NCBI GenBank assembly: GCA_009823395.1
Contig: CM020511.1
Coordinates: 18,659,001 to 18,723,000, forward strand
Reading direction: 5' to 3'
Source: Thamnaconus septentrionalis
Taxonomy: Eukaryota > Chordata > Actinopteri > Tetraodontiformes > Monacanthidae
Length of the DNA: 64,000 nucleotides
Under the pieces are notes generated by a model. It saw only the letters and a program-made list of their open reading frames with translations, had not been told where the DNA came from and searched no databases. A program made the translations under genes and the position numbers. Shown here one piece after another: positions 52,406 through 63,594 of this stretch (within the stretch, counting starts at the first letter, position 1; each line of letters opens with the position of its first letter).

Positions 52406-54532
52406 TCCCGTCATCGTCATCACCATCCTACTCATCATCATTATCCTCCTCTTCCTCATCCTCGTCATCATAGTCATTGTCATCATCATCTTCATCCTCC
52501 TCCTCCTCCTCATCATCCCGATTGTCATCGTCATCATCATCATCATCATAATCATCATCATCATCATCATCGTCATTCCCGTCGTCATCATTCTCATAAT
52601 CATCATCATCATTCCCGTCATCGTCACCATCATCATCATCATCGTCCTGATTGTCATCGTCATCGTCATCATCATCATCATCATCATCATCACCATTACC
52701 AGAATATGTCAAATCTCAGCCTCTCCATGTCTTGTGTGTGTGCCCGTGTGTGTGTGTGTGTGCCGAGCACAGCCGAGCGCGCCGTGTCTTCTGTATATTT
52801 GCCATCGTGCGACCACAAAGCCACAGTCTGACAGATCTGTCTCGCGTGTGAGCACGCATGTGGGCCGAGAGCGTGTGCTCGTGCACGCTGGCGTGCGTGC
52901 GTGCGAGAGCGCCTTCCCTATTCTCAGTCCAATTAGATCGGTAATCCCTGGCCTCTTCCCCTGTCTCAGCCACTTATTGATCACATGTCAAAGAGACAGG
53001 GCTTCCCATCACAAGTATCCCCCTCAACACGCAGCATGCACGCACACACACACACGCGCAGACCCAGTAACCTATTGCCTCCTTTCTTCCATTAAAAACA
53101 TTACAATTCTGTTAAAAAAAAAAACATACACATAAAAGTGCACAAAATATGATATTTTATATTCTGTGCTAAAAATAAAGTCTGAGGACTAAACCGACTG
53201 TTTCCCTGCAATGTCCGTGTGCTGTGAGAATTTCATCTGTTCAGAAGGTGCCCTGCTTAGGAGAATCCGTTGTACACAGAAGGGCTACACAGTGGAACTC
53301 ACAACTCCTAAGCCCGTCTTCCACGACTATAAATTAAAAAGTTAAACAAGGCCTGAGGCCACGTATGCGACCACTAGGGGGCACTGGCTTCCCACTGGAG
53401 CTCATAGGTTGTCAGCTCGGTCAAGCTGTAAATCACACCTACCTTCAATATTTATTCTAACTTTGTTAATCCGTCTTGGCCTTTTATACATGTATATAAA
53501 TGAACACAGGTGCAATCTTCACAGTCCCATCCACCTTCATCGTACCTTCTGTGCGGCGAGGTGGAGCGCCGTGCGCTGGCTGTGGTCCGTCTTGTTGACC
53601 GAGGCGCCGGCCTTCAGCAGAATCTCTGCGCAGTCCAGGCGGTCTGCCAGCACACAGTACATCAAAGGGGTCCGGCCAAACTGGTCCTCATGGTCCCGCA
53701 GCGACGGATCAGCTACAGTAGACGCGCACACAAATACAAATAGATACACACACACACAAACACACTCACACGCGTCATAACAATGAGGCTTGAGGGCGAG
53801 AGAGCTTTAGCAGAAAATATTTGTGCCCTAACTGGTTTACATGACAAGCTAAACATACAAAGATGTCGGGATTTTGTGGTTAATGCAGAAAGAAAACATT
53901 CACGGTGCGTTTTTTTAAACACCATCATTTAGTTTAAATCTCTATTAAAAACAGGAAGGCTCTAAAAACTTGCACAAACACGAGCTGTAACAAGATATGT
54001 CATCACGGCACGTCTTCCTCTCTGATTTGATGAACAACTCTCCTACTTTTTCTGTCATGATACCAACATGACCTAAATGTACTGACACTTCTGATTTTGG
54101 CTCCTTTGGCTCCTGCTTGCTCTGTCCTTTTTTTGCCAATCGGCTGGACCTTCCATCAGGAGACGGGACCATCGCTCCAGCTCGCATGCTGACGAGCACC
54201 TGCTCTGCATTTTTTTTCCTGTCCAAAATCCAAAAACTCCTACCAGCTGCTGCTGCTCACCTTCCACTCTGACCTTTTTTCGGCGTAGGGAGAGAAAGCT
54301 GTCTTATAGAAATCAATAAAGTCGAAGACATTACTAAATATTAATGGCACTTAAACACTGCATGTGTGTGTGCGGGCTCATGACAAAACAGCCAGTCCCC
54401 AATTTGTGTAATTTCCGCACGCTGCCTACCAGTGATGAGCTTGAGGAGGGCGCTCCTATCTCCGTTGACGGCCGCCGCGTGAACCTGCGAGCCCGGCGAC
54501 GTGGCCCCTGGGCCGGACGGCGAGGCCGAGGC
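38773..54532 (-). CDS. invs: Inversin / nephrocystin-2 (17 coding exons resolved)
   Basis: Ankyrin-repeat scaffold of the proximal cilium (inversin compartment); it targets Dishevelled and shifts Wnt signalling, and is needed for left-right asymmetry and kidney structure. Exons: 54532-54430, 53712-53546, 52243-52070, 51188-51021, 50926-50746, 50427-50318, 49781-49610, 48141-47986, 47888-47767, 47554-47447, 47369-47263, 46619-46410, 44435-44230, 43813-43276, 42729-42578, 39070-38984, 38888-38773, about 958 aa plus the start (human 1065). Ankyrin repeats run from about residue 15 to 545. A destruction-box motif RTALHWSCN lies near 490-498. A first IQ motif (IQAVYKGYTVRKAF) follows, then a Ser/Pro-rich linker with a polyserine run, and a second IQ (IQRAWRRFHTRR). 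The C-terminus ends HFSYHLRPYSAGQGTRGRGK. The first resolved exon opens after an acceptor with ASASPSGPG; the ATG is probably in an upstream exon. Confidence 0.95.
39145..39195. repeat. (TA)n microsatellite in the last invs intron
   Basis: A pure TA tract beside the minus-strand SINE at 39210-39436. Confidence 0.9.
39210..39436 (-). mobile_element. tRNA-headed fish SINE, minus strand
   Basis: In reverse it starts with a tRNA-like head (GTGACGCAGTGGTTAGCGCG, then GGTTCGATTCC) and continues with the same body as the copy at 6112-6472. It keeps the best A- and B-box-like promoter of the copies in this window. Confidence 0.75.
40928..41225 (+). mobile_element. Fish SINE copy lacking its tRNA head
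   Basis: Shares the body GGGGCCTTTCTGTGTGGAGT, CCAAAAACATGCATGTGAAG and GACAGCTGGGAGAGGCTCCA, and ends in a GATGGATGGATGG tail. It lies in the last-but-one invs intron. Confidence 0.7.
41925..42513. mobile_element. Older DNA-transposon remnant with a later insertion inside
   Basis: The left end, GGGATGCACTGATAC, and the right end, which reads GGGATGCATTTCAG in reverse, form a short imperfect inverted repeat. Internal sequence near both ends has the GTATCGGTA-like runs of fish hAT-type elements. The body is split by the 284-base element at 42092-42375. Target duplications are too decayed to call. A related piece is at about 48272-48386. Confidence 0.5.
42092..42375. mobile_element. hAT-like element, invs copy A
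   Basis: Ends CAGGCACGGGCAAACT and (reverse) CAGGGCTGGACAAACT, with a perfect 8-bp duplication TTCTAGAA at 42084-42091 and 42376-42383. It is inserted within an older element, so it is the younger of the two. The same family occurs in opposite orientation at 48409-48782. Confidence 0.85.
44607..45181. mobile_element. Tc1-like element interrupted by a LINE tail
   Basis: Inverted ends CACTACCAGTCAAAGGTTTG (left) and CACTAGCAGTCAAAAGTTTG (right, reverse), each bordered by the TA dinucleotide expected of Tc1/mariner insertion (44605-44606 and 45182-45183). The interior includes a decayed stretch typical of Tc1-like fish elements (ATAGCCACCCTTCATA). From about 44,901 a (GAA)n tract and CCTTTATTGATCCCACAGTG mark a LINE 3' end inserted in reverse. 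Confidence 0.7.
47100..47220 (+). mobile_element. LINE 3'-end remnant
   Basis: Carries GTCACAATGACAATAAAAGT, a frequent 3' terminus of fish non-LTR elements, followed by a (TTCTTC)n tail. It lies in an invs intron 42 bases from an exon boundary. Another such terminus (GGGATCAATAAAGTAAATC) is at about 47639-47657. Confidence 0.4.
48409..48782. mobile_element. hAT-like element, invs copy B
   Basis: Same family as 42092-42375 but reversed: left end CAGAGCCGGGCAAACT, right end AGTTTGGCCCTGCCTG. Flanking 8-mers GTCTAAAC and GTTTGAAC match at 6 of 8 positions. The lower match suggests greater age. Just upstream, 48272-48386 is a fragment of the family seen at 41925-42513. Confidence 0.7.
50606..50706 (+). 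mobile_element. Truncated fish SINE 3' end
   Basis: Contains TGTCCAGGGTGTCACCGTGC and GACAGCTGGGAGAGGCTGTA and ends in GGATGGATGGATC. Only the last 100 bases of the element remain. It stops about 40 bases from the invs exon at 50746. A second short tail is at about 50082-50135, beside a (TATAA)n tract at 50040-50081. Confidence 0.6.
51200..51840 (-). mobile_element. LINE remnant with ORF2 C-terminus
   Basis: On the minus strand a degenerate frame reads LTLPWWRTERFRRSFLPTAI, which resembles the C-terminal tail of fish non-LTR retrotransposon ORF2 proteins. It is followed by a (CA)n tract (51405-51458) and a (TTCTA)n-like end near 51,215. It fills most of the 881-base invs intron. No reverse-transcriptase core is present. 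Confidence 0.55.
52345..52696. repeat. Long (CAT)n-like trinucleotide tract
   Basis: About 350 bases of ATC/ATG trinucleotides with GTC, TCC and TTC variants. In the invs transcript it reads (GAT/ATG)n and lies about 100 bases upstream of the acceptor for exon 52070-52243. Long Met, Asp, His and Ser frames across it are artefacts. Confidence 0.9.
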
Positions 54533-54696
54533 CTGCGACGAAAACACACACACACAGAAGGTCAGAGCGTCACCTGCAGCAGTGACAGCCACCCGGCGAC
54601 GCAACTCATCTTAGCATTAAATAAGGTGACCTTCAGCAGAGACTGGACGGTTTCCCTTCACGTTTGCATAGCTGCAAGCACACCCGGCGCAGAGTG

Positions 54697-54741
<45 letters not shown>

Positions 54742-55390
54742 TACACACGCACACACACGCACACACATACACACAGATAACAGCATAACAAGCCACATTA
54801 AAATGCTTTCTCACAAGGGAATTTATAATCAATCCCAGTTCCCCCTACATAAAACTCTTTTTTTAAGGAATTATTTGTTAACCACATTCATGAATGCCTT
54901 TAAAATCTGGCCAAATAGTTACAACTTAGTTTATGCCTGCGCTCAGGGGGAGTGATTTACACTTTACTGTAAAAAACACAAAGGAAACATTCTGCTATGT
55001 CAGATCGTTGTCTCAAAGCATCTATCACATTTCACACAGATAACACCCACCTGAGGTTCATCCAGCAGCCAATCACAATCCATACAGATCACAATACTTA
55101 TTCATGGGTGCAATGAGTGAGTGTGTGTTTTACTATCTCTTCATGTGTGTGTGTGTGTGTGTGTTTATGTGTGCATGTGCGCTCCCGCTGAGGGGGACTA
55201 AATCTCTTCCTGGCCCCACTTAACCAGGGCCCAGTGAAAGCTGGGTAATCTGCAGACAGGAAGCAGCTGGGGAGGGGCGGGAGACCCTGTATGAGCGTGT
55301 AAGAGGGGGGTCTCTCTTCATGTCTTATTCATGTCTCATTAATACTGCAGCAAGCCTGGCTGTGTGGGTGCATGTGTGCGGGTGCTCGCG

Positions 55391-55435
<45 letters not shown>

Positions 55436-58400
55436 AGGGATTTTTTTTTTGAGATGTGGGACAAGCCCTGCGGGGCTCAACACAGAAATCAATTATTGCC
55501 CCTAAACACATAAATGCTGGAGGCACAAACTCCTGCCACAGCCTGAGATTCCAGCTAGACATCTTTATTAGCCATCACGCGGACAGGCCTGGCTCCCTCT
55601 CTCTGAACGTCTGCATGAAAAGGAAGTGATATTGGAATTCAGATAAAGTCCACATAGGCTTATTAAGCTACTCACATTATCTTATGCAAATCTCACTTGA
55701 ACAGAGTTTCCTGCAGTAGTAAGTGTTGCGAACCGGTCAACAAATGAAGAAGCCCTTTGCGGTGTCATAAAGTGGGGAAAAGATCCCGCTGATGCTCAGT
55801 GACGCCACCCCCAGCCAGGTGTTGGTTCTGACCTCTGACAACCTGATGGTCACCCTGTTTCTGTCCAATTCAGTGAGTCAGAGAGTGTTTTTACACAATG
55901 CTACAGAGGACTGAAATTTTTCGGACGATCTAGACAGTTTAAAAAAATTACAATAAAATAAAATTGCGCTTTGCTTCTACAGCACCTTACAGACATTGAA
56001 AATGCAACAAAAGGTCCTTTGAGAATATTAAAAAAAAATCAACTGTTGAAAACCCATTCCCCACAATATCAGCACACTCACAGGCATACATGCACACACT
56101 TAATCCCACATGGATAATGACCCACACACACAAGACTTGTCAATGTAAGATATGGCAGAGACATGTCATGGGATCAGGGAGAGGAAATCACCGCAGGCCG
56201 TCCACATCAGGAGGGATCACAGCCTGCGGCCACAGGGAGTGACACCACAGACACCATCCCGACCTGGGTGGAGCGCAGACAGCTACACACAAGGAGCAGA
56301 GTCCCACAGTCCTCCAGGTTGGAGGCATCTCCAGGAAGACCAGACACTGAGATGAAATTAATAATACCGGACTGCTGCACTTGAGTGTCCATCCATCCAT
56401 CCATCCATCCATCCATCCATCCATCCATCAATTCTTAATACCCGCTTCCTGATCTCAAGGTCATGGGGGTCTGCAGGAGGCTCTCCCAGCTGCCATAGGG
56501 CGAAGGCAGGGTGACACTCTGGACAAGTGGCCAGTTCATTGCAGGTCCACATAGATACAAACAACCATTCACACTCACATACACATCTACAGACAATTTA
56601 GAGTTTCCAATTCACCTCACTTGCATGCTTTGGAGAGTGGGAGGAAGCCGGAGAACCCAGAGAGAAGACACAAACACAGTGAGAACATGCAAACTCCCCA
56701 CTTGAGTGTAATAAAGAAAAATAGATTTTAAAAAGAGACAGAAACTTAGGTAAATAGGTATCACATGCTACTGACAAGTTCAACTCTTTGTTCTGAGCTG
56801 GCGTGGATGAAAGGAAAGACTGACAACATTGTCCTCTGTTCTTTTCTTTCTTTCCACTGTCCAACCCACCATCACCTTGTAAAGTGATCTCGTGTAGACA
56901 CTGCGTGCAAGATTGCGATTACTCATCATGCGTTCTCACGCTCTGCCAAGCAGTGGCGGCGCCTGAAAACTGCTTATTTAATATCTATAAAGAGGGTTTG
57001 ATGTGAAAGGCAGCACTTTGGGTTGCGTGGGTGTGTAAATGTTGTGCAATATGAGCCATGTCATGGCAAATTCAATTTTACATGAGATTTATTTTTTTTA
57101 TCATTACTGAATAAAACAAAATCAGCCAAAAAAACATCTTGCAGTGCCTGTCTGAATTAGCTGTTCACACGTTGGCACACACAGTGTTTAAGTGAAATCA
57201 TGTATGGCATAATTTCTGATGGATATTTTTAAACTGATTTTCGGGTAAAATTACTTTTCAGAAGTAGAAAACTCCCAGCCCTGATGAGTGAGATGGAATG
57301 AAACAGCTGCATATTTACTTTTGATGATTTAAACTTTACTTGACTCTTTTTAAATGTTTTTGCTACATTTCAAAGTCGATATAAACCCTGCTGCTGCCAC
57401 AATAAAAAAAAAAAAATGAATTGATTTTTGAATAATCTTAGATACGGGGAAAAAAACACTTTAATTTGGCCAAACACAGACATGAGGGACACCGATCGAT
57501 AGCTGAATCTATGTGAGTGACTTTCATATTGTCAAGAGCAGGCAATTAGAGTTTATAAGGATCTGAGTGTTGCGGCAACACCCAGAGCGCACCCAAATTT
57601 GGCTGAAAGGGATTTTGCGAAGCGGCGACTGAACTCAAACAAAGGCGGGTATAAAAACAACGCCGGGTCCCGGCGAGGGGTTCCGAGTGCTCTCATTTAG
57701 CCATTCATACGGGTTCCTTGGGGAGCGCTCCATTTGTTAATATGAAGACAATAACTCAGAGTACGACTATTGATCCCAGGCAGAGATCCAAACCAAGTGA
57801 TTGTGCATCTGTATAACTATCGATTCATGCTGATGCTGACATTATTTCGTCTTTATTCATATTTAGACCTCCAATAAGTGAAGTTCAACAAAGAATCCAC
57901 ACACTCCAACGGAAGCTTTCAGCAACACGACAGGAGTGCCGCGCACACTGCTGCTTCCTTGCAAAACACACGCTGGATGCACAAAAAAAAAAAAAAAACA
58001 GGGAGTCCAAATGTGTTATTTGGAGTGTTTGTGTACATGCGTGTTTTTTTCCTGCGAGTTATTCTGGCTGTGTGTCACTGTGAAGGTGTGAAGACATAGA
58101 CACAGCATGCTGCGTAAACACCAGGGAACTGAGCACAAGCCTGCAGCCTTTATATCACTTCTGAGACAAACAGTGAAACTTATATATGTTTTTTAAGGGA
58201 GGGGGGGGGGGTCTTACAGTTCATTCAGTTCAGTGGCGACTTTTCTGGCTGTTCCTGCTACTTACACCCCCCGCGTGTCTCTTTGTGTCTGCCTGTATAC
58301 ATCCACGTTTGGAGTATCAGGTAGAGGCTGCGGGGATCGGGTCCCTGGGTTTTGACTGACAGATAAAGAGGTTGAGCAGGACGATAATATCAGACCACAG

Positions 58401-58877
58401 GGATGCCCCGGCAGCAAAAGCCCTATTTCTGGGGGACTTCCTGATCCCCCCAAAGACCAATGAGCCGGCTCCCTCGGTTTGGTAGCGGGGGCGGGGGGGC
58501 TGGGCCCTGGGGCACAGCGGGGCCAATCAGCATGGGGCGAGGAGGCTGAGTGACACATAGATCGGCTAATTTACATCATTACCACAATGCATCCTGACAA
58601 ATGAGCCCCCGGGGTGGGAGCCAATCACCTGGGAGAGTAATGCAATTAGGCGGGACCACAGCTGTCAATCTGGCAGCCACGGGGGTCAGGTAGCGACGCC
58701 CGTGGCTGAGCCAACCCCTGGCTGCTGCCTGTCGTGGTAACACACACACACAGCAATATAGATATATACTTTGGGAACAGACAGATCATGGGTGCCCACA
58801 GGAAGCATAAGTTGAAGAAGTGAAGAGTGCAGAAACAGTTGAGGCTGAACCTCCATCTTCCACCTGAGGCTGGAAGG

Positions 58878-58924
<47 letters not shown>

Positions 58925-60638
58925 AGGGTTTGGGGGGGTGGGAGTGCTTGAGATTGACTCGAGTCCTCTGAGGACTCTGAGGAGTCACACGAGTGTGTGT
59001 AGGGTCTTACATACAACTGGGGATGTGTGTTTGCGTGTTTACATTCGCCCGTGTGCTTTTCGCCCACAGGGGCACACAGTCTTGTTTACGCTCTGCGCCT
59101 AAGCTCTGTGTGCAAGGGATTTTATGACGACCAAATGTGGGAGTGGGCCGCACCATCGGGGAACTGGAAGTGGTGCAGAAGCAACCCTCTGTTTGACTGG
59201 CATGTGAGCGAGTCCCGCTGCTAATGAGGCTTATCTTAGTCTCATTAGGTGTGCTGATATCATAGCAGAGCCCTCCACTGAGTCGATAGGCCTCTGCCCA
59301 GCACGCTGTTAATGTCTGTTGTGCCTTGGTGTGTGTGTGTGTATGTGTGTGTGTGTGTAGCAGGTCGATGTTTCCCTGAGTGGCCGACTTTCAGGTGTTG
59401 CTGCAGCTTAATCTCTCCCTGTCTCAAAAACACTTTTGCGTACCCCTTCTGGCTTCGGTGCTAAAACCGATGGACGAGTGCGAGATTTGGAAAAGTAACT
59501 CCTCCCGAATACAAGGCCCGGGTTTCTGCAGCCCAGTCCGGCCAGCAGTGCGCTGATACTGACGCTGGCCGTCACCTTGCGTGAGCGGAACGAAGCCCTG
59601 CTTGAGACACTGGGAGTGGAGGGAGCTGTGCGTTTTGTGTCATCCCATTATATCGCTAATGAGCCGCCCTCAGGAGGGAGGTAGGGGCGAGGCAGCAAGG
59701 CGGACAGAAAAAGACGTGCAGAAGAAAACGAACGGAGGGCTGGCAGAGCGAGAGCAGCTGGAGGACTTTTTTCCCTCCTCTCCCGTCCTTATCCTTTTCC
59801 CCAACACCGCCAAGTCTAATTGGACTAAAACTGTGATCTAATTAAATGTCCAATTAATGTGCAGAGAGCAACGTGCCCACTGGCAAATGAGAGTACAGGG
59901 ACATAATCAGCTGGAAAAACAAACAAAAAAATCAATGCGCGCGATGCGAATTGGAAGAGGACTGAGAGAAGGAGGGAAAAAAAGCGACGAGAGGTTGAGG
60001 GATAAAATTAGAGTGCAGGTAGATGCTGCAAGTGGAGCAAGAGGAAAGCGCTTCGGCACACACGTCTGCACGTCATTTTTGTTCTGCAGAGTTGGGGATT
60101 CAAATTTCTCACTTGCAACAAAACCTTAATGGCCTTTGAACTGATCACTGAACGTCACTGAAACACTAGCGGTGACCAAACCAGAAAAGATAGGATTCCA
60201 CATTTCAGTTCTGTAGGTTTAACAAAGACAGAGATTTGATGAAACGATTCATTCTTGCAGGGTGAAGATCATTTCTTAAAACTTCTAAAGTGAATGAATA
60301 TGCTCAGTACCACAGGATATCACCTTGCTTAATTTGCATCACGTGTCCTGCTTTTCGCTATTCCCCTTCCTCTCAACCACTGATATTCTGACATGCTGAG
60401 AGAGAAATCTTCATATAACTCCATCTGTGAGTTTCTCTCACACTGTGACCCCCTACGGACAGATTTAGCTCATAAAATATTAACGCTGCGATTCAATTCA
60501 GCATTGCACCTTAATCTCCTTAACAATTAGGCTGCTATGTTTCACACAATTAGCTTTGTTAAACACAGTCTCAGTGGTCTGGACTCTTGAGAGAGAATTA
60601 CAAGCCCACGGTGAAGGGATCTAAAATGACAGAGACGT

Positions 60639-60678
<40 letters not shown>

Positions 60679-60751
60679 CAAAATAACCCCAGTGTGGGAT
60701 CTTAAATCCCTAAGTGTGATTTGTTTTCTGTCTCTGTGTTGTGACTCTTAC
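54533..60751. other. Long first intron or 5' region of invs
   Basis: No supported coding exon. It holds (CA)n at 54699-54776, (TG)n at 55392-55432 and 58880-58922, a minus-strand SINE at 56391-56702 with a (CCAT)n edge, and (CAA)n at 60639-60678. Between about 58,560-58,700 and 59,200-59,880 the sequence is unusually non-repetitive, with several TAATTA/CTAATTGG homeodomain-type sites, and could be regulatory. Confidence 0.5.
56391..56702 (-). mobile_element. Fish SINE copy, minus strand
   Basis: Reads on the minus strand from GTTTGCATGTTCTCACTGTG to a (GGAT)n tail at 56391-56428. It is head-truncated. Confidence 0.7.
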
Positions 60752-60790
60752 CATAGCTGTGTTGATGGCGGACACCTCAGCAGATGTTCC
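60752..60790 (-). other. invs: Candidate invs first coding exon (ATG at a splice donor)
   Basis: On the minus strand ACAGCTATG|GTAAGAGTC places an ATG (60752-60754) directly before a strong donor. An in-frame TGA lies upstream. Joining it to the acceptor before 54532 gives M-ASASPSGPG in phase, a protein start of about the right length for inversin. No other start is better supported. This is an inference that needs a transcript. Confidence 0.4.
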
Positions 60791-61439
60791 TCAGTTTAGT
60801 GCATCGTTCTGGTGATGCACATCCAGCCCACCCACCTGCCCTGATCCTGGCTCCTGCAGGGGCCAGGAAAGAGGATCATTCACACACTGAGACCCTCCCA
60901 CCTGTTCACACACCTAACAGTCAATCCCACACCGTTGCTGTGCCGATTGCATGGCAGGGTGAGACGTCTCGGAGCGACATATCATGCGTATTGATTAATG
61001 CATCTGCGTTACAGATTCCAGGGATTCTATAACTTTTGAGTCAATGCGTTTGAAGATTTGGTTGTGTCTCGAAACGCATGATTGTGATTTGTACTTTAAA
61101 CTGCACCTCCATGATATTGTCATAACATTTACAAAGATGCAGCATTGCTTTAAACATCTTTCTTCAGGTAATCTCTTTTAGTACGCTGAGCACAAAAACT
61201 TCGCTTTGTCTCGTTTTTTCATTAGAGCAGTAAGAATGGGTCGAACTGCGTATCACAATAAGTCATTTCTAATGATGCAACTCTCCAGAAGAAATCTGTT
61301 CACGTTATTTATACACAGACATACCGAGGAGGTACAAAGAACTATCTCGTAACACTGAGCACAATGTGAACAACATAAAAGCTTTTTTCCATTTTGACAG
61401 AATTGTGCATTTGTTCTTAAGATGCTATATTTACCGTTT

Positions 61440-61777
61440 GGTTAACTTTTCTATTGGGTGGAAAATCTGGGAAAGTTTTTCTTCCAAGTAAGTCCCGTTC
61501 AGTCTCCGATGTTTGAAAAAACACTACAACTCCCAAAGTCTATGGGAAGCGGAGAGTCGCCATTCTTTGAGTTTTCTTGACCGACAGCGCCAAGCCCGCT
61601 ACTTGGTTTTTGAACTACATTACCCAGAAAACCTCATCGATACGAGGAAGTGCCGTTCACGTTTCCGTGGTCACAGTCAGGTTGGTTCGCCGTCGGCTTC
61701 CTGCTGCAGTTAGAAGAGCGGCGTCGAGAGCGACTGGGAAGACTCAACACCACCACCTCCACCAACGATACTGTACA
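61440..61777. promoter_or_regulatory. invs/erp44 bidirectional promoter with ZNF143-like sites
   Basis: Two matches to the ZNF143/STAF consensus occur: ACTACAACTCCCAAAGT at 61523-61539 and ACTACATTACCCAGAA at 61614-61629, 91 bases apart and in the same orientation. A CCAAT box on the minus strand (ATTGG) is near 61452. The region up to the erp44 ATG is CpG-rich and has no TATA box. The two genes are also head-to-head in humans. Confidence 0.65.
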
Positions 61778-63594
61778 ATGAAATTTCCAGCAATACCTCC
61801 CTCTCTCGACATCCGCTTCATCTCGGTTATATTGCTGGTAAGATTGCATGCATTTTGCTGGAATATACACTTGCTGCTTTTAGCCTTCAACTAGCGTTAG
61901 CTTAGTGACATTTGCTTGCCTGTCGGTGGATAGTTAGCTGGTGGCTAATCTCTGACATGAGCCGTGTTTTAAGGTCGTGGTCGTGGTGGTCATTGCTTAT
62001 GTGCAGGTTTTTTGGAGGAAAGTGAGTTAATAACGTGATCCTGTCACGCCAGTGTGCTTTCATAAGTAACCTGTTCAAGTTATGCGGTTACCAACCAACT
62101 TAGCTTCCCATAGTTGCTTCAGAATAACGTTAGCTTTAGGCATTTAACGGCTCCCTGTAGCCATTATTTACTTATTCCAATCAGTGTTTTTCCATCAGGC
62201 GTAGATATAGTCTATGTTTTAAAAGAAAAGCCAGTCGTGGCTCATGATAACTTTGTTGGGGAGAGTGGAGCACATAGCTAACATTAGGTAGTACTGCACA
62301 CTGGCACCCGTGCTAATTGCTAGCATGATTAGTTTAGGTGTTTCGCTCGTCAGCTACATTACTCTGTTGTTGTTTGTTCGTGTTAACTATTTATTTTCAA
62401 TGGTTGCGAGTATTAATTATGGAGCAGTCTATGTGTTTGCATGTCTTTCTGGGTGATGCTCCCCGGTTGGTGAATTCCTCTGTTGTGGCTCATTCTCATT
62501 GGTTGTCAACCCGGAACTAGAGCTATCACATAATTTGAGGCATAGGTTTGAGGCCTGCGAGGGCACAGCTCTGACAATGTAACTTCAGATATTGCCTTCA
62601 ATATGGACTAATGTTCACTTATGTCGAAAATATTATTTAAAAAAAATCTTGTCGTGTGGACCTTGGCAGTTAAACTGACTTCAGTAGAGATTGAGATCAT
62701 ATTTGACTTTATCACAGCCTGAAGACATAATGCCACATATCCTGTTTGAGGAGTTCCCTGCACAGTGCAAATACATGTATGTGTGCTTGGAAAGGTAGAA
62801 TACACTGACTGATAACTTAATAAAACAAATAGAAGAATTGACACTATCTCCTTTGGATCGAAGTTGTTATGAGTGGGAGTTTTTGTTTTACAAATTCAAG
62901 ACCAATTTAGCAATTATTAACTTGAAGCTGTGAGGCTTTTCCTCTCGTTATTGTTACATTCCTCAACATTGTGCCATTCCAGAAGGACCCGATGGTCTCG
63001 TTATTGGCGCCGGTGCAATCAGATATTCAGTCATTCTCAATTGGTCATTCACTATTGCATTCTCGTACTCACAGCCAGTGTAAATGCAACAAACACCTGC
63101 CAGGGAGAAGTGTTGTGTTCAGGGATGCAGGGTACACTGGTGTTATCACACCTCTCAGGTTCTTTGGGACAAATTAGGTGTCCCACAGGAAAAGGTGAAG
63201 AGAGATGCTGGAAAATCTAGAGAGTCTCAATGAGTGTGTGTGTAGTGGAACATTTCAAAAAGATTTGCTTTCTTTTATTTTTATAGGTGATATGGAAAAA
63301 TGTTATCAGTGTGGTCTGTTTGTACTTGACTACATTTAGTTATGTCGGTGAACAGAGTTCTGTTTAAACTTGCTCAACTTCTTTTTAGTCTGAGGGTTGG
63401 ATGACGGTTTAGTTTTCTCACTCTCACAACAGGATAATCATTAATGGATACACTGTGTACACGCAGGAGCTGGATTTTATTCTTGTCGTTGTTGACATGC
63501 ACTTTCCATGTACCTCTTTAGGTGATGGGCCTCTCTTCTCCCGGGAAAGCAGAAATTGTCAGTTTGGACTCAGGCAATATCGATGACATCCTAA
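61778..63594 (+). CDS. erp44: Endoplasmic reticulum protein 44, first two exons (cut by window edge)
   Basis: Thioredoxin-family chaperone of the early secretory pathway that retains ERO1 and unassembled secretory proteins through mixed disulphides. Exon 1 is 61778-61837 (MKFPAIPPSLDIRFISVILL, the start of a signal peptide) with donor CTG|GTAAGA. Exon 2 is 63522-63594 (VMGLSSPGKAEIVSLDSGNI, then DDIL), ending in phase 1 at GTAAGT. The second exon aligns with human ERP44, where mature protein begins with EITSLDTENIDEILNN. Only about 44 residues are in the window; the thioredoxin domain with its CRFS motif lies to the right. The 1.7-kb intron and the 400 bases after exon 2 show no other exon. 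Identity is also supported by position next to invs. Confidence 0.85.

Noticed and set aside
52082..52831. Long plus-strand open frame rich in His, and antisense Met/Asp frames
   Set aside because: It is a translation of the (CAT)n tract plus flanking antisense of an invs exon; no family match and no splice logic.
54341..54604. Local start MRRRVAV for inversin in the frame of the first ankyrin exon
   Set aside because: It reads through a good acceptor (TTTTCGTCGCAG) and pyrimidine-rich sequence into ASASPSGPG, so this part looks like intron; kept only as a fallback start.
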